From contig NC_051118.1 in assembly GCF_014839805.1 (NCBI RefSeq), positions 9,602,391-9,666,390 of the forward strand: a DNA stretch of 64,000 nucleotides. The letters run 5' to 3'. Of this stretch, positions 43,852 to 56,992 are shown piece after piece; position 1 is the first letter of the stretch; the number at the start of each line of letters is the position of its first letter. A program made the translations under genes and the position numbers. Source of the stretch: Manduca sexta (taxonomy: Eukaryota; Arthropoda; Insecta; Lepidoptera; Sphingidae). The notes under the pieces are model-generated. The model was not told where the DNA came from, did not search any database, and saw only the letters and a program-made list of their open reading frames with translations.

Positions 43852-44887
43852 TAGTCAAATAAAGAAGAGATATACCAACCTTAACTCGCAACACTCCCAA
43901 TGAAAAGGTGGTGAGACGCGCCTTCTTGGATAAAATTACCTACCAGTCATTTTATAAATTTAACAAGATTAAAGAAACACTCACCTCATGTTTGTGGTCC
44001 TTCTTGATGGAACCTCCATGCCCTCCAGTGCTCTGTACCGTGTTCATCTTACATACATTCTACACTACTTCAGGAATACCCGACTAATTCAAAATGGACA
44101 TGTCCACTACGTTTAGGCACTGTTGTGAGTCCTTTGCAGATTTGGTAGCACTTTTTTGGGTATTAATAAATTTGAATCTGGAATGTCAATTTGTTTGAAT
44201 TGGTTCGTAGTAAAATCGTTTTATTAATTTAAAACCGAAACTATTTGCAGACATTTTTTACATTTCAATCGATACATCGTTTTGTGTTTTAGTTTTTATA
44301 ATAAAGTTAAATTCAAAACTCTATTACTTTTTTTTGTTTGTTGTTAAATTGCTACTTCAATCGTATTTAATTATCGAAAGAATTCTGTTATTATTTTACA
44401 AATATTTACTTAGCATTTCGAAATTATGGGTGAAATTGAAATTTGCGCATCAAAGATCCTATTTTATATTCAGAAGCATTTTGATACGTGGTATTTCATT
44501 TTACGTCGTTTTTCATAAGTAATGTCCGTCTGCCTTTTCAAAAATAGTTTTTCCATCTCCGAGCCGCTTTGTTACAAAATCTATTTCATATTTCATTTCC
44601 CAGTATTCAAAGGATTTGCGGTGGATTGAAAACATGAAAAATAACTCTACCTCGGTTCAGTTTACCAAATCCATTTGTAACAGAGCCTACATCTGAAACG
44701 TACATTACCAATATTAAATCAGTTTTATTCGTAAAGAAATTAATAGGAACGTAGCTGAATGATCCTTACATATTACAAATCAAAATCCTCCGCCGGATCT
44801 GTCTGGCTGAATGCTATAAATTCGAAAACTACAGAACGGATTTCGGTCAAATTTAGTATGGAGATAGGTTCAAATAAACTCCTACAT
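43852..44887. other. Intergenic, nothing firm
   Basis: AT-rich. Near 44760-44880 'gaaaactacagaacggattt' resembles a decayed Helitron-like repeat. The 62-codon frame at 44334 has no motif. Confidence 0.35.
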
Positions 44888-45172
44888 CGTATTCCTCGAG
44901 CTCTATGACTTATCCTTTAAACGAGGCTTATAAAGAGTGCTCACCTCTTGATAGATAACGGCCTGGCTGTGCCTCTATGGGTGGTGGATGCTTCTTACCA
45001 TCAGGCAGATGGCTATCTCATTTGCCTACTAAGGCAATAAATAAAATAAGTTTTAGATCTTGAGAAGACAGCAGGCTAGTTTTATACAAGATTTCCTTCA
45101 CGTTAAAGCTAGTGATAATTTACAAAACACACACATAACTTTAGAAAAGTTAGCGTCGTACCCTTGGTAACT
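44888..45172 (+). repeat. Family E copy 2 and a SINE C piece
   Basis: 44888-45030: 'cctttaaacgaggcttataa' and 'atcaggcagatggctatctc'. 45085-45172: 'caagatttccttcacgttaa' and 'caaaacacacacataacttt' (SINE C, minus). Confidence 0.6.
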
Positions 45173-45822
45173 ATTAGAGTATAGCCTCGTTTTGCAATAT
45201 AACTATTTTGAAGGCACAAGGAAATAACTTACTAGTCTATAAGGAACAGAGACAAAGCGACATCTCATTTACATAAACCGATTTGTTCGTCACGCGATTG
45301 GTACCGGCAGAAAAAATTAAGATAATCCGAGTTACAGAAACGTTTAGCGAGTTTTAGTAGCTAAAGTTGGTACAAATATAGCCTAAGATATTGAAACATA
45401 GTCTGTATTAATTTGGTTTTAAGCTCTCTTCTTTTAACATCGCTACCAATGATTTTATTTGGACATGGCTTGACAGCAATCTTTTATTTGCATCCTTGAT
45501 TGCCAAGGTTACTAGTTTACAATAATGCTCGGTATTGCTTTGCAGAAAAGCAAAGGCTTTAATGACCTTAATACCTAAAAACAATAATTGAATATCAACG
45601 GTTATTATGTAGTTTCGACTAATTACTGATTATCTTTCCTTCCGTCAAGTCTGTCCAAGACATTACTGGCTTAAAGTTTTTATTTATTTTATTACGAAAA
45701 TCAACTTGAAGAACAAGTCGCGTGGGGAGAGCTGACGGTTCGTAATCGAGTTAGTTACTGAGCCACTCGGCTTGTGACGGACGAGCTAGGTCGACTTACA
45801 GTATGTGCTTTATTTTATTACA
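45173..45822. other. Intergenic, nothing recognised
   Basis: AT-rich; a GC-richer patch at 45715-45800 carries no motif. Confidence 0.35.
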
Positions 45823-46021
45823 GACTACGTTTTGCCCGCGGCTCCGCCACATGTAAAAGAATTTACCGGGATAAAACCCGATTTTTTCCCGGAATAGACA
45901 GATGAAGTCGAGAGTAATGTAGCTTACTATTTTGAAAAAAATATCAAAATCGGTTCTGTAGTTCCAGAGATTGGTCTCTACAAACAAACTCACAAAATTT
46001 TCTTAATAATATTAGTATAGA
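45823..46021 (-). mobile_element. Helitron-like repeat, minus strand
   Basis: 'cgttttgcccgcggctccgc' at the left and 'taatattagtataga' at the right give the reversed Helitron layout; the CTAG is altered. Confidence 0.6.
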
Positions 46022-46259
46022 TATTTTGTTTGACAATATGAATTTTGAAAGTATTTTGTTAATAAAACTTCTATGACGTATCACTGTTATTTATTTGGAT
46101 ATTTTATTTAATATTAATGAGCTACATAATCGTGTGTGCTCGCTTGCAGTCCGTGAGTGGCGGCGTATTGCCACAAAACAAATAAATCAGACAATTATCA
46201 AACATACACAAACGTTACCATAAACAAACATAAATGTACCAATTCAACATATTTGAAGT

Positions 46260-46540
46260 CTGTCCACTTTAGGCCCGCATTGTGGTCTAAGGTCTCGACC
46301 ATCAGTAGTAGAAGATGCCCGTGCCGAGCTGTAGGACAGTATATAATACAGGATTAACATTATTTTATACTAGATTTTTCTCACTTCTTCCTATGGAAAA
46401 GTTTAACCGAAAAAAAAGATAGCCTATATTCTTCCCAGGCTATCAAACTATCCTACCGAATTTTAATCAATATCAGCATAGTGGTTCATCTGGGAAAGCG
46501 TAACAGAGTTACTTTCGCATTTATAATATAAGTATGAATA
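46260..46540 (+). repeat. SINE C tail followed by a decayed Helitron-like repeat
   Basis: 46260-46365 ends 'ggacagtatataatacagga'. From 46371, 'tactagatttttctcacttc' to 'tttcgcatttataatataag' is a minus-strand Helitron-like repeat. Confidence 0.5.
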
Positions 46541-46882
46541 ATAATGCTCTAACATTGTGTAAATATCCTTCAAAATAATACACAGCTTGTTTGTGGCTTG
46601 GTGTTATAAATACAAAGAGACAGAACGACCTCCCGCTATACTAACATGGGTTTTATTCAAGGATGTTATTAACCATTTAAGTTCAGACTTAACTGTAGGC
46701 TAAAACCTAAATACCTAGACCGGACCATCGAAAGGAACTTTGTCGCTATGTGGTTTGGTTTAAAGGATAGACTTACAGCGTCTTTAATAATTGTTATGTT
46801 TAGACTTCTAAAATTCGCAATCAAGTTGGAAATTGGTGCAGGTCATCAGCGAGAGTTCGGATAGAAACCAATATAATATCTA

Positions 46883-47382
46883 NNNNNNNNNNNNNNNNNN
46901 NNNNNNNNNNNNNNNNNNNNNNNNNNNNNNNNNNNNNNNNNNNNNNNNNNNNNNNNNNNNNNNNNNNNNNNNNNNNNNNNNNNNNNNNNNNNNNNNNNNN
47001 NNNNNNNNNNNNNNNNNNNNNNNNNNNNNNNNNNNNNNNNNNNNNNNNNNNNNNNNNNNNNNNNNNNNNNNNNNNNNNNNNNNNNNNNNNNNNNNNNNNN
47101 NNNNNNNNNNNNNNNNNNNNNNNNNNNNNNNNNNNNNNNNNNNNNNNNNNNNNNNNNNNNNNNNNNNNNNNNNNNNNNNNNNNNNNNNNNNNNNNNNNNN
47201 NNNNNNNNNNNNNNNNNNNNNNNNNNNNNNNNNNNNNNNNNNNNNNNNNNNNNNNNNNNNNNNNNNNNNNNNNNNNNNNNNNNNNNNNNNNNNNNNNNNN
47301 NNNNNNNNNNNNNNNNNNNNNNNNNNNNNNNNNNNNNNNNNNNNNNNNNNNNNNNNNNNNNNNNNNNNNNNNNNNNNNNNNN
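46883..47382. other. Assembly gap, 500 N
   Basis: Exactly 500 undetermined bases, a typical placeholder length, so the true size is unknown. Open frames running through the N are meaningless. Confidence 0.99.
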
Positions 47383-47945
47383 TGATTTCATTTCTAACAC
47401 TTTCTTAGAGTTGTTTCTGTCTGTCATATTAAATAAATAATATTTCAGTACACTCTTTTTTCTTCTATACCGTGTAGGTAACATCGTTTTGACAAGCTGG
47501 CTATTATTTCATTAATTACGTATTCCCCAAAATTAGAATTAGTCTAGCCCCCCTCCCCCCACTTGGTTCGCCCCTGACTACTACATAATGTAGTAACCAG
47601 AAAGTACCCCTATTTCTGCAGTATTCCCTCCCAAAGTCTCCACTTATAAGTCGTGCCTTGTTACAAACCCCGCGGGTTACATCATAGTGAATTTAGCGCC
47701 CGATCAGGGACTTGAAATAAAAGGAGCTCTAATTTGCATGGACGTCGTTAGCTGGTGAAACTAGTTTAACTGCAATTCTTTATTCGAGTTTATTTAAGCA
47801 GCGTAATTTTAATACCTTGGAGATTAAATTATCTTGTTTGAAAATAATACTTTATGTATGGACCTTGTGGGTGAAATTATATTTCCAACCTTTATTAATT
47901 TAAGTGTAATTGTAATTTATGAGACACTTACAACATGTTATGCTA
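47383..47945. other. Intergenic, nothing recognised
   Basis: A C-rich patch ('cccccctcccccc' near 47549) and AT-rich flanks; no gene seen. Confidence 0.35.
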
Positions 47946-48205
47946 AGGTGGTTTGGGCTTTGGAGAGACTGGCAAAGAGTTTACAAGGCGAATGTGGACA
48001 GAAGAGACGGTAGGGGTCGACCGCACCGAACTTTCGAGTGTTAGATATCTGACATTCTTAGTAAAGACCAGGTCAAAAGTACCCTGAACCGGTGGGAATG
48101 CATGAAAAGATTGATGAAGGTGGGGGAGCGCGAGAAGTATGCCAGAATCGTACAAAGTGGCAATCCATAATCTTTGCCTACCCTATGTGATAGAGGCATG
48201 ATATT
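47946..48205 (+). repeat. Non-LTR retrotransposon 3' end with frameshifts
   Basis: Nucleotide match to the reverse complement of 12399-12489 at its end ('gagcgcgagaagtatgccag', 'aagtggcaatccataatctt'). The upstream part is a diverged LINE C-terminus. Confidence 0.6.
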
Positions 48206-48358
48206 ATATATGTATGTAATAATATGTTGTTTGCGTCGTTCAAGCGTAAATTTATCGTTGTAATAGTATGTAATTTACGTAATTTTTCTTGATAAAAGTA
48301 ACCTTTGAATTATTTTAAGATGTACTCTGTTTACGACCTAAATATCATGACATGTTTA

Positions 48359-48642
48359 TTGCTTTGAATGACGAGACGAGCTCGCCGTTCGCCTGACGGT
48401 AAGCGAGACGACCGCCCATACAGTAGACACCATGCAACACCATGAATTACGAAGTTTAACATTCCACTGCGTTCGCCTTCCTGAGTATTAAGATTTAATA
48501 TGTCCAGTAGTTACATTGGCTACAATGTTCTTCAAAGCGGAACACAACAGTGACTACACAATGCTACTCGGTAGCAAAAATAGACATTGCGGTGGTACCT
48601 ACCCAGGCGGACTCTCACATATGAGAGACCTACCACCAGTTG
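48359..48642 (-). repeat. Repeat family D
   Basis: 'attgctttgaatgacgagac' to 'ggactctcacatatgagaga'. The 99-codon frame across it is repeat-derived. Confidence 0.75.
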
Positions 48643-48667
48643 ACTTCATAAACCTTTGTATTTATCT

Positions 48668-48873
48668 TTACACACATATTATAAAACAGAATCCCTCGCC
48701 GCGTATTGCTGACCGCTATAAATTTATAAATTATCGAATGCTTTTTGATGAAATTGGGTATGGAAATAGTTTGAAACCCTGGGACATAGGCTACTTTTAT
48801 CAAGGGAAAATATAAAGGGTGTTTTATCTAGCAGAAACCCATTTGCGCAAGCGTACCTGCAACCAAAAGCTAG
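48668..48873 (+). mobile_element. Helitron-like repeat with CTAG end
   Basis: 'acatattataaaacagaatc', 'gggacataggctacttttat' and the end 'caaccaaaagctag'. Confidence 0.6.
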
Positions 48874-49180
48874 TAATATTAATAGTAAGCAAAGTAAAAA
48901 TAATAATGTTAAATTATAGAATAACGCAAAAACATTTTATAATACAATAGATTTATATATGATTCGCCCATTACTATGTTTACATGGCTGGTAATACTGC
49001 TTTAATATAGTATTAGTTTCAATATATTTCCACGCCACGTAGATAAACTAAATCTAGACTAATGGTGTAATCAAGAGAAAATAAATAGAAATGAACTGAG
49101 TGTAAGATGTACACTCCATATTAACCTAGCAAATAACAACTACGATAATCTGGATTTATAAATATATTTTCATTGGTAAT

Positions 49181-49300
49181 TGCCCAGTGGCGTAGTTATA
49201 CGTTACGACTGTAATGCTAAGGTTTCGGGCTCGATTCTCAGGTCGGGCACGGGACATTGGGGTTTTCTATTTAGTATCAGTCCGGCGGCGAAAAAGCGGC
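49181..49300 (+). repeat. SINE family A head
   Basis: 'gcccagtggcgtagttatac' and 'gggctcgattctcaggtcgg', then 'gggttttctatttagtatca'. Confidence 0.65.
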
Positions 49301-49320
49301 GATAGCCTAGCTGGGCGTGG

Positions 49321-49612
49321 AACGGACTACCAAGACGAATGTCCGCAGGTTCAAAACCCAAGGGCACACACCTCTGACTTTTCTAAAATCATGTGTGTAT
49401 TCTTTGCGAATTATCGTTCGGTTTAACGGTGAAGGAAAACATCGTGAGGAAACTTGCACATCTAAGAAGTTCTCTATAGGAATGTCGAGGGTGTGTGAAG
49501 TCTACCAATCCGCACTAGGTCAGCGTGGTGGATTAAGGCCGAATCCCTCTCAGTAGTAGAGGAGGCCCGTGCTCAGCAGTGGGCAAGTATATAATACAGG
49601 GCGGATATTATT
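49321..49612 (+). repeat. SINE family C, inserted in SINE A
   Basis: 'aatgtccgcaggttcaaaac' to 'agtatataatacagggcgga'. SINE A pieces resume at 49632 ('gtccggagtctggaatttgt') and 49880-49938, so C landed inside A. Confidence 0.7.
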
Positions 49613-50097
49613 ATATTATATTATATATTATTAGTCCGGAGTCTGGAATTTGTGCTTGATGTGATTGTGTAATACACCTACTTAGTGTCTGTACGTCACT
49701 CGGGATGCCTCCAGACTTGGTACTGCAGTAAGTTGAATGAGGGTTCCCATTGTGTTTATGTTTTTGTTCTTGTCATGTTATGTTACTATGTGCACGTTAT
49801 ACTGTTTGTGTTTAATATTAAATCTCTTATTTCATTCTTCTTTCTTTCTGCTTTCTTTGTATATGGCGACAGGATCGCTTCTATGACATGGGACGGAAAA
49901 CACACGGTGGAAAGTGAATGCACCAGTTGCGCTTCATGCTTGTTTGTGTTGATAGATATAACGGTCTTATATTCCACCCCGAGGCAATTCTTGTGCGTTC
50001 GGTCTTCATACCGAATGCACGTCCATGCACGGGGGAATATTAGGCAGCGACTCTAGGCACATAGTGTAATGTGTATACATCTTGGTTGCCAAATGCA

Positions 50098-50350
50098 CGT
50101 TGAGGCCTATGAGGGTTCGCAAACATCCCCTCCTTCTCCCTTCCAATCATCCTAACAAACTCCTACTCTTTCCTCTTCTCTTCCTTCCCTCTATCTCCTC
50201 CCTTCTTCCTCCTGGGTCCCGTGACCGAATAGCTGCGAGTTGCCAGCGTACCGTCCGCTGGCACCCTCAGTGATAACTGCAGGGCCCACCAAATCTTCAC
50301 TTGGGACTGCCGTGGTTACTAAGCCGGGGGATCGCTTGTACCTCGAAAAC
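50098..50350 (+). repeat. Repeat family I, copy 3
   Basis: 'cgttgaggcctatgagggtt', a CT-rich middle, then 'actgcagggcccacc' and 'ggttactaagccgggggat'. Confidence 0.5.
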
Positions 50351-51159
50351 CTCGGCAGTTGCCAAAAACGGCCTTATATTCAGACACTACTGGAGTCCAT
50401 GGGCGACGGAATTCATTCACCGTCAGATCGTCTGCTCGTAGTCTATTAAGGCAAACAAATGTTTTCCTTGTATCATCAAAAATACTATTTGTAAATGCTT
50501 GAATTAATGCAACTTGGTTTTACATTTCAAGAAAATAGATTCAGACTTACCCCAGAGAATTAAATTATTACACAAAACATGACACGCGTTCCGCGACGGC
50601 GTAACGGCTGTGGACGTGGATGCAATTATTTATATACAAAGTTTTGGTATGATAAATAACAAATTAGAGTCGTATTTTATACAAAATGTATAAGCAACAG
50701 TAGAGTATCTTGCTCCCTATTCTCTGAAGGATACTACTTCCCGAACTGGTGGTAGAGTGAAAATTTGACTGAATCTAAATAATTAATTGATAGATCAAAA
50801 TAAAATTCAATATCTTATATTTTTAATTTCTGTTTAAAAAAATCTAACCTTAAAAGAACTCAAGGCGTTAATTTGGTTCTTTTAAGCAATATGATCAATT
50901 GGTATCGACAAGTTTTGGGTAAATTACAAATTTTTTTGTTGATTTTTTTTTTTAATGCGTCCTATTATTATCTTTAAAAATGTTGGATAGTCTTGTAGAA
51001 AGGTTTTCTTGTAGCTACAGCAGCTAAGCTGCTCTTGCTGCTCAAAAAGCTATCCTGGATGCACACGCCTATACACACAAAGGTATAAGTAGAGGCGTAA
51101 TAGTAAATTCTCAGTTTGACGACCTTGTTTCTCTTCCATAATATTATAACCTATAACCA
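50351..51159. other. Intergenic, nothing recognised
   Basis: AT-rich. 'ttggatagtcttgtagaaag' near 50980 may be a Helitron-like scrap. Confidence 0.35.
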
Positions 51160-51315
51160 CAGTTTTGTTTATGGCCTTAGCAGGCAAACGAGTAAACAGG
51201 CCGCCTGATGGCAAGCAGCATCCGCCACCCATGGACTTTGCAATATCAGAGAGACAGCCAAGCTGTTGTCTACTGGAAGGTGAACACTTTTTTTAACCTC
51301 GTTTAAAGAAGGACA
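51160..51315 (-). repeat. Family E, minus strand
   Basis: 'ggccgcctgatggcaagcag', 'aatatcagagagacagccaa' and 'ctcgtttaaagaagg'. Confidence 0.65.
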
Positions 51316-52977
51316 ATTAATTCGGAAAATACTGATACAGGGATTTCATTCCAAAGAACACACAAATTAGAACAACTTTTTGCGACTTTTTTTCAAATTA
51401 AAAACCGTATTTTTTTCTAATTTGAAAGCGAGAATTTGCATCTTTTTCAAATTAAAACTGTCAAATCTTTTCTCCAATTGAAAATCAAAAGTACCCTATG
51501 ACATGATCTATAATAAGTCATTCATGCTGATTACTTAAAACTAACAAAGAAATATGTTCATGAAATCTCAGAAAATTCTTTGTAAACTGAAATTCCTTTG
51601 AAATCACTAATAGTTAATCTAGGGGAGACGGAAGTCGGGAGTAGGGAGAGAAACCAGAGGGACTTAATTATATGCAAATAATTCTAACTGAACGCTGTTT
51701 CACAACGTCGGCATGATTAAAGAGAATTTGAGGGCATGAAACAAGCGGAGAGGAAAATAGCTACGGCTACTCGTAGAGTGATGTTGATTTTAAATTATAT
51801 ATGTATTTCCCAAGAGTTTTCTGCAAAATGGCGAATAGTTGAGTTATTTTATAGTGGAAGGTAGGAAAACGAACTGGTACGTTAGCTGATGATAAATTTC
51901 TAGGGAATTGTGAACTCTTTTAATTTTGGATTTACGGTAGTTGCTAATTTTATTTAAAAAAATATTTATTTATTTAGGTGTAGTTAATATTAATACTGGT
52001 GTTATTTTTACAATACACGCTGACATCTTAGAATGTTTGTATTTAAGTTTATTTTTATTATTACACATTATTTGAGTTAGTAATAATGTAACAACTACAA
52101 GATATCCCAATTATAAATTAGTAGTTGATTGAAAAACGTCAAATTAGAATTAAGGCAAGAGGGTCAAATATTTGACGTATAACACCAAATTTAAAATTTC
52201 ACAAGTTTAAAAACAGCGATATCACGATCAAGTCGGATAAACACTAAAGACAATTTCGGTAGCGAATTACCACTTACAAAATATATTGTCATTCTCATGA
52301 TTCTCCTAAAGATATTTTTTGAAAAATCAAAAAGAATATAGACGATTTTCAATTGACATATATTTTTGCTGACTACATGTGTGGTACAAGCCTTTACTTC
52401 TAAATGCATATCTTGTTCTTACACTATAATAATGGCCCGTAAGCTATTTACAAGTTGGCGTCGCTCCTAATTTAATCCCATATTGTTCTCGAAAGTTCTG
52501 AGTGTAAACGCCTCATTAACATGTAATGAACATTTGTGTTATAATGTAATATGTGGTTGAGATACACTTGAATGGTTATGTCAGGTTTCCACGCTATATT
52601 TACTCAGATTTCGCTATAGAAACGCAACGAACATTATGACTTTTCGAACTAAAAAAGCAATTTTTGGAAGGAGATGGTAGGTAATTGCGATTCCAAAAAT
52701 CATTAAAGCAGAGGATATTTATTTGCAATAAATTGAAAGACAATGTCTTCTCAGCATTTATCAGACGGTTCGACTACCATTGCGTCACGAAAAAGAACGA
52801 GAAGGTTCAAGGTTATGTTTCAGTGGTCTTGCAAATTCCTCTAAGATTTTAGCTGTTCATGAGAAGTTATGATTAATGTTGATAAGTTAGTAAACTTGCT
52901 GTTTAGCAACTCTGTCTTGCTTTAGGGGTTATTTTTACACCGTATTTCGTATTTATAAAGGTAAAGTCGACTTGATA
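51316..52977. other. Intergenic, nothing recognised
   Basis: AT-rich. The sequence 'tttcaaattaaaa' recurs three times around 51390-51460. No exon-like frame was seen on either strand. Confidence 0.35.
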
Positions 52978-53266
52978 CAGGTCGCAGGAACACGTTGGAT
53001 GTGGGCCGCTTTCGACAGGTCCGGCTGGAAATTTTTGGGGGAGGCCTATGTTCAGCAGTGGACTTTATGCGGCTGATGATGATGATGATGAAAGAATGAA
53101 AGCTGAAGAGTTTGCTGGAAAGCGCTAACCTAAGATACTACTGAAACTTTCACTTTCACTAATAGAAAGCTACAGTACTTCTGTGCTATAGGCTACTTAT
53201 TATACCCGAAAAATGTTTATCCTAGGAAAACTATTTCCCACGGGCGGAGCAGCTGACAAAAGCTAG
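52978..53266 (+). repeat. LINE 3' stub with (GAT)n tail, then Helitron-like fragment
   Basis: 52978-53096: 'gggggaggcctatgttcagc', 'agtggactttatgcggctga' and GAT repeats. 53160-53266 ends 'gcggagcagctgacaaaagc' with CTAG. Confidence 0.6.
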
Positions 53267-54612
53267 TTTAATGTAATTTGAATGCCGCTGGTTTCCTAAC
53301 CGCAATTGAATAATGCGAGCAAATTAAATTAAAGGCGATTTCATTAAAACTTAATCCTTTTACCGCGTTATTGTGTTGTATTTAATTTTGTCACTTTAAC
53401 TCAACGAAATTTAGCCCCGAGATGTTCGGAATTCATTAATTTATATAAGAATAAAATTAATGTTCCTTTTGAAAACAATTTAGTAGAAATTTACTGTTAA
53501 AAAGTAATAAAAAAGTTAAACGAACCGAAAAATTATTATGCGACGAATAAAGATAAATTAAGCATTCTTTGCATAAATCTTGCTTGCCCAATTTGTGTAC
53601 TTCTAAAGAAAATAATTTAGAATTGAACGCTAACGTTGGAATAAAATTCTGTGGCGCGCCATCTCTGTACAAAGTTGCAAACTAACTTTATACGTGAACG
53701 TTTGTAGTTCAACAAGTTCGCGCACTTTGGGATAGATGGCGTTGTAGGCGATTAAATATTCTAAGTTAAAATAGACACAAAAGAGGTCGCATGTGCATTA
53801 AAAAATTTTGTGTAATTTTTCACTAGAGTACAAGAGAAAGAGGTGTCATGATTTTACCACTTCTTATACGTAGTTGTGTGTTGTAGCTTAATAAACTATA
53901 ACAGAGTTCGAATAAAATAAAAAAAATATAAAAATGACTTATCCTAGGGATAAGGCGGTACCTCAAGGTTCATTTTCATACATTTTGTTTCACCTTTAAT
54001 CTGGGTAACTAAACAAGAATTGGCAAGTAAAGAATTTAAATTCACGTCTAGTTAGTGATTAGTTCTCGCAGTTGAAAGAAAAACGTAAAAATAATTAATA
54101 ATCATGGATATTTCGGCCTTTAAAATTTAATATGACGAAATTTTATATGCCATAAGTCTTTCGCTCATATATGTTATTCCCACGCATGTTTCGTTTTCTA
54201 TTAGCATAAACGCTTGTAAAATGGCGTCTTAGGTACCACCCCTAATATTATATTTTGTGTTAATAAAACATTACCAAACGACGTTAAATCATAACACTAA
54301 AAACATAAAAACTTGTCTGAAATTTTCTGACAATATTTCATTAACATTTTCTAGTTTCATATTTCAAAACATTTTCCTCTGTAGTCGAGATTTATTATTT
54401 TTTCTATTTTAATAGAGACGGCTACATTTATGCGATTTAGCTTCCTAAGAGAACTTTTTATTATAAAAAAATCCTTTTTTTGTGTCTACCCACGTATGTA
54501 CTTGTATAGGTTTCATGCGTTTATGTTTTAAGCTATGTTTTGTCTATCAACCTATGTTATAGTGTATTTAGAGATGTTTTAACTAGATTATTTTCATGTG
54601 TACAATTTCATT
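53267..54612. other. Intergenic, nothing recognised
   Basis: AT-rich; short open frames lack motifs. A GC-richer patch around 53650-53750 ('ggcgcgccatctctgtacaa') may be part of an unlisted element. Confidence 0.35.
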
Positions 54613-54805
54613 TTATTGCATCAATTTACGAGCACGCCGCTCGCCTGGTAGTACGCGACACGACCACAAACCATTGCTTATGATGGGAATTTAGAAACTC
54701 TATACGGATTTCATTTAAAAAAATACGCCACTGTGCTTGTTACCGTGAGAAATTAAATGTTAATTCTCATAATGCCCATTACTTACACTGGCTACGTTAA
54801 CAACA
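54613..54805 (-). repeat. Family D, diverged
   Basis: 'gagcacgccgctcgcctggt' and 'ttacactggctacgttaac'. Confidence 0.5.
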
Positions 54806-55179
54806 CATAGTATAATAAATTCTTATTTTTATAAAATGTGTGATTGACAAGTATGGATATAAAACAAGTGTGACGTTACAAGGGAGCGAATAAAATGCAT
54901 CCAAACCGACACACTTACGTCCCGACGATTGTATCCCGGTTTATCTCCCGTATTTCCCGCGGGACGTAGTGATGTGCCGCAATTCGATTTCGGCCACTCT
55001 AACTCAATTTGTAGCCGAAAGCTTCGCATGTCAACATGTAACCAACACTAATTGAGTGATGGGAATTTAGATTTTGTTTATTTTGTTAAATATGAGTCAA
55101 GGTTTTTTGACGTATTTGCATTTATGTCTACAAAATATTATTCATAGGTATTGGTATTTTATAAGGTGTTAGAACAATT

Positions 55180-55600
55180 ACCTCGCTGGCGTAGTGGTAT
55201 TATGGTACGACTTTAGTACTGAGGTTTTGGGTTCCATGGTCTAGCAAAGGCATTTGCGCCTCTGTCTACTCATCTGGTCTAAAAAGCGAGTGTCTGTAGC
55301 CTACCTTTTCAGGGATAAAAGGCGTGAGTGGGTTTATAACGAGTTATTACAAGGTTATTACAATATATACTATTGCTATTTAATAAATTATATACCTTCT
55401 GCCTTTAACTTACATTTTTTCAACAGAGCGAAAAAGCGGCATGCTCGTCTCAACGAGTATACTGCTCGTCTGAGGGTAAGCGATACAATAACCCATAAAC
55501 AGTAACACTATAAACAACTTCAATAATATAGCACTGCGTGGCACTCTCCTGTCTTCGCTACACATTTACTACTTTCTACTGTCGCCCAGTAGAACTTAAT
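55180..55600 (+). repeat. SINE A head, then diverged family D
   Basis: 55180-55270: 'tcgctggcgtagtggtatta'. 55439-55600: 'gctcgtctgagggtaagcga'. The 83-codon frame spanning them is not a gene. Confidence 0.5.
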
Positions 55601-56344
55601 AAAATAGGTTTAGGCATCAAACCTAAAACCTCTCGTTGAGCAGACTATGCTGCTTAGACCAAGAAAGTTACTGCCAAGTTTGGCACAAATCCGAATCATC
55701 TCCTACCAGCAACCTTGCCCCTAAATTCAGAATCAGTGTAAGGATTTAGATTTAAAATAAAGATAACACTTTATAGCCATCGTAAAATAGATGGGAACAC
55801 AAAATCCAGTTGGCAGAATGTTTCCTGCGAAGCCACTTATGGCAGATTGGTTTTGTGTTGGTGATAAAACATCTAGGACATAGTACTTTACGTGTGTCAT
55901 TTAACTATAAAACAGATGGGAAATTATTTGAACTTTGAGGTTGATAGGTAAATAAGTAAAAGGTTACAAAATATGTAAGTACTTTACAATTATAATTTAA
56001 ACCTTAGAAATGTGTTCAGAAATTAAAAATATAGCGATAAGGGACACAGCAATAGCGTGGACAGAGACGAAGGTCACTGATTCGGTGCTATACCTTGCAG
56101 CAAATCTCACGTAAGTGCATCTCGGTTGGCATCTTTTATTTATTTATAATTAGGACAACCAGTAGTTGTTACATTATAAATAGCTCCAATAAATATAACA
56201 GTAATGATAAGTTTAAATGCACAACATTTTAAGGTGTCACGGCATGCATCTTTTACGCTTTGTTTAATTCGGGATGTTTCGGGATGACGAATGCAGTTCA
56301 GTGCTCCGTATAAATTAGCTTTAGATGTTATTATTTTTTTTTTG
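55601..56344. other. Intergenic, nothing recognised
   Basis: AT-rich. The 73-codon minus frame at 56140-56361 begins within repeat B and has no motif. Confidence 0.35.
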
Positions 56345-56550
56345 GTGTTAAAACCCGCCATAGTGGCCCACGTAATTGTGTCGCGTTCGGGATAAGCCTG
56401 TGTATATCTAGTTCCAACAGGCCGGTATAATTGGACCGACCGGTGCCGACATAGCTATGGATAATCATATCTCGTCAGTCGACATTTTATAGGACCCCAC
56501 TTCATTTGCCATCAGGTCTTGTGGGGTCACTTTGCAGTGCCCGATAAAAA
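56345..56550 (+). repeat. Dispersed repeat family B
   Basis: 'aacccgccatagtggcccac', 'ccaacaggccggtataattg' and 'tttgccatcaggtcttgtgg'. Confidence 0.75.
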
Positions 56551-56992
56551 ATTATAATGTTGCTTATTATATGCCACTTAATACCAAAAGAGAATAATCC
56601 AATTCCAGAATATGTTAGCAAGTGCAAACAAAAACCGAAAAATTCGTCCTTCATTTACCTAACTCGATCACTACCCGCCCTACATTCGGCAAGACTTCAG
56701 ACTCCTCTATTTGCCCCCGAGGTTTGGTTTGCGTTGCTTTTCTTACGCAAACACTACTGGATTTATTTACTTATGGTATATCTTGTTTAGTAAACCGAAA
56801 TTGCTTGATGTCTCTAGAGATCAGTGTTAGAGGACGCGTCATGTTTGTAGAATAATGGTATTTATTCTTTAAGGCATAGAGAGGTGGGTAAATGGGTTAA
56901 CTTATGTTTAGCCAGGTTTCGTCTTTAAACACTTACAATGCCAGAGGAATTATGGATCTATTGTTGGCTTTACAAAACAAACAAACGAACAT
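56551..56992. other. Intergenic, nothing recognised
   Basis: Two overlapping frames (56557-56855) carry no motif. Confidence 0.3.

Noticed and set aside
46833..47484. Two open frames of about 190-210 codons on both strands
   Set aside because: They run almost entirely through N; there is no real sequence to translate.
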